In this document: piece after piece, positions 54,906-64,000 of the stretch | Numbering within the stretch: the first letter of the stretch is position 1 | How the letters are laid out: every line of letters starts with the position of its first letter | NCBI GenBank assembly: GCA_029204225.1 | Contig: CM055113.1 | Coordinates: forward strand, 15,405,471 to 15,469,470 | DNA: 64,000 nucleotides | Source: Diphasiastrum complanatum | Lineage: Eukaryota; Streptophyta; Lycopodiopsida; Lycopodiales; Lycopodiaceae | Direction: 5' to 3' | Translations under genes and position numbers: made by a program | Notes under the pieces: generated by a model | What the model saw: only the letters and a program-made list of their open reading frames with translations | The model's database searches: none | What the model was told of the DNA's origin: nothing

Positions 54906-56330
54906 AGTTTATAGCATGGAGGAATCATCTCATTTACATTCTATTTGGTTCTTCATGTTCTATTAACGTCTTGACATGTAAAATTGATCGAAGAAATAGT
55001 GAAGCATCCAAAGTGGAACTATTCTCTATATCAATTATGGAAGCTACTTTAAAGCATTGGAAAAGTAGGTCTTCAGTTGGAGTAAGTGATAGAATGGAGT
55101 GAGATATCGAGTAAGTCGATGTCGAGTATATACATGAGAAGTCGAAGTTGATGGAATGAAGTAAGTTGGGTACTTTGATGTTGAGTACTTCGATGTCGAT
55201 GGAGTCAGTTTTGAGTTTGATGAATATACATAGGGAAGTCGAAGTCAGACTTGTGCCACCTGACACCATGTCATCATCCATGAGTCACTGCTCATGAGAT
55301 CCCAAGACTACTATCTCCTTGATCATACTAGGGTATATGGCTCTGAGTGACTTCCGTTAGGCTATCTAATCTCACCACCTGTGGATCTGAACCAAACAGG
55401 TTCCAACACATATGCAAGCCTAGACTCCAGCAAATACAATCAACTGCATGAAAGCTATAGGTAGCATATCCACGCCCATGATGGTAGATGTCTTCCCATC
55501 GATGCCAATGCCAATGACTGGCCCCTGCTGTACTGCCAATCTGTACTCCCAAATGAGCACACCATGAAGTCCTCATCATTAGTGTCCCCTCTAGTACATC
55601 GCTAGCAAAACACCCATCATGGTGTTTGCCCTCTTATCACACCCAATCGTGTGATCTCCATCAGCTCTCGAACCTAGAGCTGGCTCCCAAAGCTTCACAA
55701 TTTGCCCACTTGTGTTTGCAACATCTTGATTCCATCATGAATCACCCATGTAAGTCTTGTCCAATCCAATGACCCACGTCCAATCTAAAATAGATACTCC
55801 CTGATGACCATCCCATGTCATCCTACAGTCCATCCATATCAGGTATGCCAATGTCATCCTCGATCTCAAAGATGTGAGCATCTATCCTATAGTGCCCACC
55901 TGTATTCTCCCAAAGCTAGCTCCAAGCTACTCTTGTGAATGGTTCCAAACCACTCCCTAAAAATACACTGAGATGTGAATTCCAAAGCCACCATCAAGTT
56001 CCTCACATGATTGTCACATGCACCATGCCAATATCCCTCCAAGTGAACCTGTGAGATCTTCCATGGCCCAAACCAAATGATCTGCACTTTGTCATCACTG
56101 GAATCTGCATCCCTGATGCAATACTGATACGGAAAATTGACTTGACCTACCAAAATTGGAAGTTGAAGTGTATCCTTTCAATGACAAACCTAATACACTG
56201 CTTCACAACTACTTTGACTTGATCAAAATTGACTCACTGACTGCAAAACCACAAAATCATCACACTCACCACTCGCCAAGAGTCTCCAAAGTGTGATTCC
56301 TCGGCACTACTTCAGGTCGGAGGCCCTATT
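54906..56330 (-). other. Unassigned region with decayed minus-strand coding
   Basis: Starts with copia 3' text (SEASKVE shared with 46275). From 56153 down to 55328 minus-strand frames look protein-like (DADSSDDKVQIIWFGPWKIS, NLMVALEFTSQCIFREWFG, RIDAHIFEIEDDIG) with stops and shifts. I do not recognise the protein; an old transposon gene is possible. Confidence 0.3.
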
Positions 56331-56334
56331 GTGG

Positions 56335-56952
56335 GTATTTTTTTGTATATATGTAAAATAGCCGGAAGTAGTAAAAATAAGTTGTGAGGGCCATGACTTC
56401 CTGCATGTGAAAGCCCATAGCCCAATGAGCACTTGTAAATAGTTTATTTTGAATAAACTAGACTTTCGACCATGTAATTAAAATAATGTTAAAAGGCCAA
56501 AGTTTAAGTTAACTTAAGTTTGCTAAGTTTTGTAATTAGTCAAAAGTCAAAGTGGTGGTAGGTGGAGTGTGCTTCTTTGTGCACCATAGATTAGATTGTG
56601 TTTCTTTTTAAGGGCTAGTATTTCAATCCTGCCTTCTTGCAAGTACCCAATAGGAAGCAAGGGGCAAGGGACACCCCAAAGATAAAAAGGCACCTCTTGT
56701 ACACCATTTTACATGCTAATAGAGAGAAGAAAACTCTACCACTTTGGAGAGCCAAGCATTGTGCTATTGTTGTCATGCTTATGCTTTTTTGTTGTGATTG
56801 CTATTTCTTTTCCATTTTGCATTGTTCTTGCTTTTTGATTAGTTATGGCTTTTCCATTAGTATGTAATGATGAGCACATGAGCTAAATTCCCTCTCACTC
56901 ACTCTCTCTCTCACCTCCATTCACCTCTATCATTGGATGTTAGTGTTAGGTG
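56335..56952. other. AT-rich spacer, possible old LTR
   Basis: Begins TGTGGGTATTTTTTTG and includes TTAAG repeats. No PBS or partner copy was found, so I do not call it an LTR. Confidence 0.25.
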
Positions 56953-57732
56953 TGTGACAATAAAAAAGCCATCCAACTTGACTTTTGGGGTTGATGAAGT
57001 TTTTCATCTTGCATATAGTGTTACAAGTTGTAAATATCAAAATTAGTCGAGGAGAAACTCGAGCTACATGACATTCATTATGTCTAGTTGGTCAAATATA
57101 CATGCACATATATATTAGACATAGAAATTCCAAAAATGGGCTTGTAGGAACTCGAGCCATGTCACATGCAAAACGTCCAAGTGTTCTAATGTGACATGCA
57201 ATGCATGCAAAAGTTGTAATGGACACATGCATGATGATTTGTACATTATTAGTGTTGAAATTGGCACATGTAGAAAGTAGGTAAATGTAGGTGGATATAC
57301 ATGCATGTAAGTTGATAGGCGTCAAGTTAAGAGGAGAAATCACTATTAGATGTGTAAGAAAGTGGTTTGTGGCTGCTCTACCTCAAGCTATTACATCGAC
57401 TATAAATGTAAGTGGGAATCCTCAGTATTCTTGATGATGAATTAAGCTTTGTAACAAAATCATGTCAATTTCTATATTGGATTTGTAAGCTTGTAATGTG
57501 ATTCTATCTCTAATTCAAGGAGGGACTTTTTCTCATGTAATAAATTTTCATTGTACTTTCCCACACTTGTGAAATGTAGTTACTTTTGGTTGGATTGTGT
57601 TCTAGCCTTGGATTCTAGTATTAGATTGTGGTTTTCACTATGAATGTGAATCATGTGCTATCACAAAGCTTAGGAAAGGTCATTGACACATTTGTGGCTT
57701 TTCCACATGTGTGACTTGCTGGTTTTATCACA
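56953..57732 (+). repeat. Copia 5' LTR (start inferred)
   Basis: The end GGTTTTATCACA at 57732 is fixed by the adjoining primer site. TGTGACAATAAAA at 56953 would give 780 bp, close to the 749-790 bp of the other LTRs here, with complementary TGTGA/TCACA ends. CACATGTGTGAC lies 30 bp before the end. Confidence 0.55.
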
Positions 57733-57745
57733 TGGTATCAGAGCC
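57733..57745 (+). other. Primer-binding site, initiator tRNA-Met
   Basis: TGGTATCAGAGCC directly after the LTR end. Confidence 0.8.
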
Positions 57746-58404
57746 ATACTAAGCTATTAATACAATAATTAGTTTGTGCATGAGAAATAATGAGATAATT
57801 CAAGTTAGGAAAGCATGGCATCACAATTTTCTATCAGTTTTTGAAGATCTTGTGAATTGTTGAGGTCGTTAATGTAATGATTAGATCTAAACAGATGATG
57901 TACGGATTTCAGACTATTCACACGTGTGAAGTCCAGCCCATCTCTTTTCTTTTATTCTCCTTTATGCTTCATCCAAAGATATTGACAGAAATGTCTACTT
58001 TCCATTGTAATTGGTTTCAAATCATTCTGATGAGCCTAGCAAGAGTTGTAAACACTTGAAGTATGGTGGGTAGGTCGCCTAATCTTGTGTGGCCACTTTT
58101 GATTTGATCTAAACAATTGCTTGTTTGATTCAAAATCCATTTCTGAGTATGTCAATCAAAGATAGAATTGTTTAGACAAGTTTGTGAGGTCATAGACACA
58201 TCATTTCACACAAAAGAGTTGTGTTTGAGTTGCACGTGATATCCAAGAGTGTTTTCAATTCTTTGAAACTCGTGGTAGAAGTTGACACCAAACCAATAGG
58301 TTGGATCAACATTTCAAGTTAGATCCTAGATTGAGAGAGTAGCAACACGTTTAATTCCATTTATTTGTCATTACTAGAAAATTTCTCAAAGAGAACATGT
58401 CATC

Positions 58405-59190
58405 ATGGGTTCATATCTCTTAGAACATGGTGAGAAATTAACATCTTCCAACTATGCTATTTGGAAGATAAGAATGGAATCATTATTAGCTCTTGAAGAT
58501 GTAATGGACATTGTGTTAGGAATTGAAATAGAACCTGAAGCTCCTAATGAAGCTCATAGTTTCAAGAAGAGATCCAAAATTGCTCTTCATTTTATCAAAA
58601 TGAATGTGTCCAATGAAGTGTTAAGAGAGATTAGTCCTTGCATCTCAACCAAGGAGGCTTGGGATATCCTTAAGACAATTTATGAAGCAAAGAACATATC
58701 AAGATTGCTCACACTTAGAAATTAGATATTTCTAAGCTATTAGAGAGTTGATGAGAGTGCTTCAAACTATGTTATGAGAGTTAAAGATCTTCACAAAGAG
58801 TTAGCATGCATTGGAGATACTCTAAAGAACAGTGAACTTATTCAAGTAATCCTTCATGGATTAAGAGATGAGTATGAAAACATTGTCCAAACCTATGCTA
58901 TTAAGGATGAGCTACCAACATTGGAAACTCTTCATGGAGTTCTAATTGTTGAAGAAAGTAGATGAGGATCAACAAACTCTCAATAAAAGATGGTGGAGAT
59001 GACAAAGCACTCTTCACCAAGGACAAGTGAAGAGGCAAGGGTAAAGGACAACATTAACACTTCAAGAAGGACAAGGACAAAGCAACGGACAAAGACTATG
59101 ATGGAGAAGGAGATTATTTACCTCATTATTCTGCCTCCAAGTACAAGAAGATTCAAGATTCAAGACAATCAAGCCAACATTACAATATAA
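58405..59190 (+). pseudogene. Copia gag, broken
   Basis: ATG at 58405. YLLEHGEKLTSSNYAIWKIR, ALHFIKMNVSNEVLREISPC, then a TAG at 58723-58725; it resumes at MRVKDLHKELACIGDTLKNS and ends at a TGA at 58963-58965. The knuckle region is lost in a frameshifted, Lys/Arg-rich stretch. Confidence 0.8.
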
Positions 59191-59813
59191 GACTCTTTTG
59201 CAAGTGAAGGAGAAAGGACACTCATGGTGTCAAGTTTCTCCTCTACACCCTTCAATGATATATCCTGGTATATTGATATTGGTGCTCACACATGGGTTAT
59301 TCCAAAAGTTCTTTTGTTTCTATCATACCCTTTCAAGAACTGAAGAAATCAATATACACAGCTATTGGACATGCATGTTCTATTGAAGGAGCTGGAAGTA
59401 TTTCCTTGAATCTTGCATCTTCTATGAGTTTATCACTTTCCAATGTACTCTTTGTTCCTAAACTCACAAAGAATGTGATTAGTGTTGGAAAGTTGCTTGA
59501 TGATGGTTTTGATGTGGAATTCAATATCAATAATTGTATCATTAAGAAAGGTGATGTGATCCTAGCATGTGGATCAAAATATGGTGGCATTCTCAAGTTA
59601 GATCTATATGAAAGTGCAAGTTCTTGTGATGATGCTTTGATGACTAGTATTTCCAAGGAGAAATTATGGCATAGGAGAGTGCATGACACCAATTTTAGAT
59701 CTATGAGGTGTATCTTGGAAGCTATGTCTTGCACATTGTATAATGTGCTCAAGATGTTCCACACTTCATCTGAGCTTCAAACACATGGCCGATCTGTGTG
59801 TCTGATATGTTGA
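59191..59813 (+). pseudogene. Copia protease/pre-integrase
   Basis: SWYIDIGAH has the active-site Ser replaced by Ile (D-I-G). The frame 59292-59813 gives IPFQELKKSIYTAIGHACSI, LSNVLFVPKLTKNVISVGKL and EKLWHRRVHDTNFRSM. It ends at a junction with an oppositely oriented copia at about 59770. Confidence 0.75.
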
Positions 59814-60020
59814 GGATGATTAGTGCGAAGGCTTTGCCATCCTTCAGCTTCCATCGAGAGATTGCAACGTCATCTGCTTTGGGTCTCGCCTTTGCACCTG
59901 TGACAACATCATACAACTTCGTAGCCATTACCATCGTTTTCATCTTAAATTTTCATAGATGGTAGTTAGATCCATCAGGCTTGCCCACGATGGGAGTGGC
60001 TTTCCCTTGGAAATCCATGT
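59760..60020 (-). pseudogene. Copia gag N-terminus, minus strand
   Basis: Minus strand reads MKTMVMATKLYDVVTGAKAR then RWKLKDGKAFALIILNISDT, the copia gag core of a different lineage from its neighbours. Its primer site and LTR lie just to the right (60161 onward). Confidence 0.65.
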
Positions 60021-60160
60021 GAAAGTTAGTCTAGGTGATAGTAATAACTATCAATGACTTAAGAAAGAAAATCTAGTGCTTATTTACAGAACAAGAAAAC
60101 AATTATTCTATTGGGTTATAGAACCAGGTTCTGTGGGAAGCTTATCAAGCTATAACAAAA

Positions 60161-60172
60161 GCTCTGATACCA
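60161..60172 (-). other. Primer-binding site of the minus-strand copia
   Basis: Minus-strand TGGTATCAGAGC adjoining an LTR end TCTCCCAACA. It shows the element reads right to left. Confidence 0.8.
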
Positions 60173-60690
60173 TGTTGGGAGATGGGGGGGAAGTAATACC
60201 TTTGGTGCGTGTGTGGATCACAATAGATCCCATAGGCAAACATAAAGAAAATTTGTTTGCATTTTGTAGAAGCGAGAAGAGCAAACAATTAGACAAAACA
60301 GTAAGAGAGGTATACAGAAAACAAAATAGCAAAAGCATGCAACGCTGACAAAGATTTGAATACTAACAAGATAGTAATTGATTCAAATTAATGTATGAAA
60401 ATACAAGTCAGGTAGATTCTATGAGCACAAGACAATTGTGGGCGAAACGGTGTTCTCAGGAAGCTAACTCCGCTCTGTGTCAGCTATGAGCTTATTTTTG
60501 ACAATCAGTCTAAAGGAAAGAATCGATGCATGAAAGCATCTACTGTGTTTTTCTCTAATAATTTTCTCTTATTGTTTAATTACCAAAGTTATCTCAATAT
60601 ATAATCTACAATTGTGCAGATGTATGTATAAGAAGGTGGCGTGGAGCCATTGTGCCGTTCGAAATAGAACATGGCAACTGTTGTCTGAGT
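60173..60690 (-). repeat. 5' LTR of the minus-strand copia (outer end uncertain)
   Basis: Starts TGTTGGGAGATGG on the plus strand, the complement of an LTR end. The far end cannot be fixed without a partner copy; gypsy sequence begins by about 60800. Confidence 0.5.
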
Positions 60691-60816
60691 GGTTGCACAA
60701 TACAAGAAGTGGACGTGAGGAGCCTTCGACTATCCGGAGTCAAGCATGTTGTTGCTGATAGTCAATGAGGTCAATGAAGTCGACTAATCTTGATAGTCTG
60801 ATGATAGTCGGTTACC

Positions 60817-61996
60817 TTGGATGACGTAGTAATCATGATGCCTCAAGCACAAAGAGAACCTGATCAAAGTCAGGAACCAGTTGAACAAGCCTTCGAAGGA
60901 CCTGGGCGGACACAACTTATGAACTTAGCTGAGCCAGATGAAGAAGAGAAGATTATTTACATGGGAGAGAAATTAACCCCCACTCAGTTCACATGGCTAT
61001 GTAATTTGTTGGTGGAATACAAGGATTGCTTTGCATGGACATACAAGGATTTGAAGGATATACCACCAACAATAGTCCAACATACCATACCCATTAGTGG
61101 ATGGAAGAGTCCCCAAGGTGAGCCGTTATTACCGCTACAATCCTAACTACATAGAGTTGATCAAACAGGAGTTGCAGAAGCTACTCGACGTCGATTTAAT
61201 TTATGAAATCGAGCACACAGAATCGGTATCACCTATAGTCATAGTATCCAAGAAGAACAACAAGATGCGGATCTGTTGAAATCTAAAGGCACTAAATGCG
61301 GTTACCAAAAAATCATTTTCTCCTACATTTCATGAAAAGTGTTTTGGATCAAGTAGTAGGAGCAGAAGCCTAAAGTTTCTTGGACAACTTTAGTGACTAC
61401 AATCAAGTCAAAATAGCGCCGGATGATCAGCACAAGACATCGTTTTTCACTGAATGAGGAGCCTATGCCTACAAGGTGATGCCATTTAGACTTTGCAATG
61501 CCCCAAGCACCTTTCAGCGAGTCATGCAAACGACATTCAAAGAACACCTACAGAAGTTTCTGGAAATTTTCTTGGATGATCTATGTGTGCATGGGCCGAA
61601 TTCAAAACACCTATCCAACTTGGAAAAAGTGTTGAAACAATGCCACGAATACCAGATATCCTTGAACTCAGAAAAGTGTCAATTTTGGGTGACACATGGC
61701 CTGATATTAGGTCACATAGTATCTAGACACGGAATCACCACCAATCTATCAAAGATAAGGGTCATTGTCAATCTACCACTACTAGGGATGATTTGTCTAT
61801 GTCTTTGTGGGTCACACTAACTACTATCGGATCTTCATTCTAGATTTTGAGGGTTAGCAAGACCAATCTACAAGCTCACAATGGAACCACTTTGGACGGA
61901 TGAAGCCCTATAGGCATTCCAGAAGCTTAAAGATGCATTGGTCTCAGCACCAATATTACGATCGCCCAATTGGACGACAGAATTTCATGTGCATAC
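60817..61996 (+). pseudogene. Gypsy reverse transcriptase, interrupted by copia
   Basis: Frame 60817-61146 is the RT N-terminal side (IIYMGEKLTPTQFTWLCNLL, EYKDCFAWTYKDLKDIPPTI). After a shift, NYIELIKQELQKLLDVDLIY and SVSPIVIVSKKNNKMRIC; then 61476-61820 with MPFRLCNAPSTFQRVMQTTF, FLEIFLDDLCVHGPN (xxDD intact) and GLILGHIVSRHGITTNLSKI. RNase H begins (TTEFHVH) but is cut at 61996 by a copia LTR. Same family as 33590-34055. Confidence 0.85.
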
Positions 61997-62649
61997 TGTG
62001 AAAAATTGTCAACTAGTAGTATTTTCCTAACTTGAGATTTTGTAGGCCTATGGCCAAATAAAAGTTAGAGATAGGTTCATACATGTATGTAGAGGCCCAA
62101 AGTATGTGTACACTACTTTTGAGGTCACATTAATTAGAGGAGGTCGAGTGTGGAGCTCTTCTATTGGCTCATAATTTGGTGCATTCCTATTTGACCAAAT
62201 TTCTAGGTAGATGGGTGAATCCTATTGGACCCCAATTTTAGCCTATCATAAGACAAGTGGCCAAGAGGCACTATGGCTGCTATAAATAGCCATCTCCACG
62301 AGTATGTACATATCTCATTTTCATTCTATTGAATGAATGTTATGCTCTTTGAAGATCCATCTTCTTCTCTCTCACTTTTTTGTTCATATCTTGCATTCTA
62401 GCCACTAGAATTGTGATTTCTTTGTTGCTATGGCTTCACACGTGTGAAATGCAGGTTGTAGGCTCTGAAGTACGGACAGGGACAACAAGTTTCTGTTTGT
62501 GGAAGCTTATGATCAGATCTTGATGTTTAGTTGATGTTTAGTATGCTTAACATCACAATTTCTATCATTTTTTCAATCTAGATGTGCATAACTTCCATGG
62601 CCAAGATCTTTATGAAACTTTAGCATCTTTTGGATCTGAGTTTTTCACA
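61997..62649 (+). repeat. Copia 5' LTR
   Basis: 653 bp, TGTGAAAAATTGTC...GTTTTTCACA with complementary TGTGAA/TTCACA ends. It contains the perfect palindrome TTCACACGTGTGAA at 62435-62448. Confidence 0.85.
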
Positions 62650-62661
62650 TGGTATCAGAGC
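62650..62661 (+). other. Primer-binding site, initiator tRNA-Met
   Basis: TGGTATCAGAGC directly after the LTR. Confidence 0.88.
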
Positions 62662-63257
62662 ATTAGGCGGCCAAATGTGCAGGTTTTGCCAGATTTAGAA
62701 GAGATTTGTGGGCGAGTTTGCTTTTGTAGCATTCCAATCAAGTTTCTAGCTAAAAATCTTGTTGATTTATGTGTAGAAATTGGATCTTTGTGATCAAAAC
62801 ATCATTTGTATGCATTTCAATTGAAGTAGGGCGAATTCCCTCTGTACTTATCAGAATAAGGAGACAAAATTTGTTTTGGAAAGAGGGAGATGCAAGATCC
62901 AACAAGATCCTATTAGTTTTCCATTCTAGCATATAGTTTTTTGATTCAATTTCTTGCTTCTTCATGTCAAAAACTTCAAAATTGATGTAACCCTCTGATT
63001 TTCAGTTTGCTGAATGATTCAAGAGTGTATTTCAATCTTAGGAGTGAGGGAAAAGCAAGTATATTGAGGTTTGGTCTTGGTTTGATCAAGAAATCATAAA
63101 ACTAGTGGCTAAAATTGAGGAAAAAGTGAGGAAAAGAGAGAAAAAGTAAGGTTTTAGGTTCCAAATCTTTGTGATTTCTTCTTGTGTTTCATTTGTTGAT
63201 TCAAGAGAGTGCTTAGTGCATTGGAACAGGTCAAAGATCAGAGATCAATCATTGCAA

Positions 63258-64000
63258 CATGGCTACAAATGGAGGCTACATGTTGGAAAGCAATGATAGG
63301 CTTACCTCCCTCAACTATTCTACTTGGAAAGTAAGGATGGAGTCTTTGCTTGAGATGAATGAGTTGATGGATATTGTTGTAGGTGTGGAGGAGAGACCTT
63401 TGGCACCTCAAGAACAATTGAGGTATGACAAGAGGGCAAAGAAAGCCCTTCACATGATCAAGATGAATGTGACAAATGAGCTTATCAAAGAGGTTGGTAA
63501 GTGCACATCATCTAGTGAAGCTTGGGAAGCCTTGAAGAAGGTTTATGAATCCAAGTCTACTTCTAGAGTGTTGACTTTAAGAAGGCAAATCTTTTCTTGT
63601 ATGCAAAAGAAGAGTGAGAGTGGACATGCTTTTGTTTTGAGAGTTAAAGCATTGAATGATGAGTTAGCATGCATTAATGATGGCATAAATAATGAGGAGC
63701 TTGTTCAAGTGATTCTCAATGGCTTGTTGGATGATCATGCTAATCTTGTTCAAAGTTATGCTATCCAAAAATGTTTACCAAGTGTTGGAGACTTGCAAGA
63801 GGTCTTGTTGGCTGAAGAATTCAGGTTGCAAGCAAGAGTGGGAGCATCTTCTACATCTCAAGGAGGAGAAGAGGAGGCAATGTTCTCTAAAGGCAAGTTC
63901 AAGGGCAAAGGTAAAAGCAATTGGTCTAAAGGGCAAGACCAAGGTGAGCACTCTACTTTTGGCAAAAAGAAGGATAGATCTAAGCTAAAATGTTTCTATT
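63258..64000 (+). CDS. Copia gag, intact to the window edge
   Basis: Open from ATG at 63258 through 64000 (247 codons, no stop). MATNGGYMLESNDRLTSLNY, STWKVRMESLLEMNELMDIV, ALHMIKMNVTNELIKEVGKC, SRVLTLRRQIFSCMQKKSES and QVILNGLLDDHANLVQSYAI cover the gag core. A Lys-rich linker and the first residues of the zinc knuckle (LKCFY) end the window. The closest relative here is the gag at 52634. Gag forms the virus-like particle. Confidence 0.92.

Larger units (their letters stand above)
61997..64000 (+). mobile_element. Young Ty1/copia element, cut by the window end
   Basis: LTR 61997-62649, primer site, leader of about 600 bp and an unbroken gag running off the edge. It is inserted in gypsy RNase H, so it is younger than that element. 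Confidence 0.85.

Noticed and set aside
56335-56952. A second LTR starting TGTGGGTATT
   Set aside because: No CA terminus next to a primer site and no partner copy could be found.
59333-59764. 143-codon minus-strand ORF
   Set aside because: It is antisense to the copia protease/pre-integrase frame, which has recognisable motifs; the same shadow appears opposite 45089-45349.

Overview
This window looks like nuclear DNA of a land plant, and almost all of it is decayed, nested retrotransposons. The evidence is plant-type Ty3/gypsy elements (one a chromovirus with a chromodomain), many Ty1/copia elements with initiator-tRNA-Met primer sites, APE-type and probably RLE-type LINEs, 5-bp target-site duplications, and AT-rich non-coding spacers. 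A fern or other seedless plant is my best guess, from the general look of the gag and RT families; this is inference and nothing in the sequence proves it. I see no rRNA, tRNA or CRISPR features and no complete host gene.

Layout. 1-1.76 kb: end of a gypsy chromovirus and the start of its 3' LTR. 1.76-11.9 kb: a head-to-tail cluster of one LINE family whose copies meet at (CT)n tracts, with a solo LTR at one junction. 13.1-13.5 kb: a possible first exon of a host PCI-domain (THP1/EER5-like) gene on the minus strand with a CT-rich leader. 15.3-22.7 kb: an unrecognised gag-like ORF, a CTA-rich low-complexity block, and minus-strand gypsy pol remains. 23.37-28.16 kb: a complete non-autonomous LTR element (two 1.24-kb LTRs, PBS, PPT, CCCTC duplication) that splits an older ORF. 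29.8-34.6 kb: a gypsy LTR with leader, then copia and gypsy fragments. 34.6-38.7 kb: a minus-strand gypsy pol with two protease-like domains. 38.9-40.3 kb: a zinc-finger LINE of R2/NeSL type. 40.3-42.5 kb: copia fragments. 43.30-47.55 kb: a copia derivative with a GTAGT duplication. 47.6-50.4 kb: unrecognised exon-like pieces and a MITE-like inverted repeat. 50.8-60.7 kb: several copia elements, one inserted in another. 60.8-62.0 kb: gypsy RT, interrupted by a young copia element whose LTR, PBS and open gag run off the right edge.

The most interesting material is the LINE family. Four 3' ends share a two-part hairpin followed by a (CT)n tail, new copies start directly after such tails, and ORF2 ends in two PCNA-binding-like motifs (QxxITSFF, then RITSF[FY]) separated by acidic and basic stretches. 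Other points are an array of dynein-LC8-like motifs in an orphan ORF, the doubled gypsy protease, and a TTCACACGTGTGAA palindrome that recurs in several copia LTRs and leaders.
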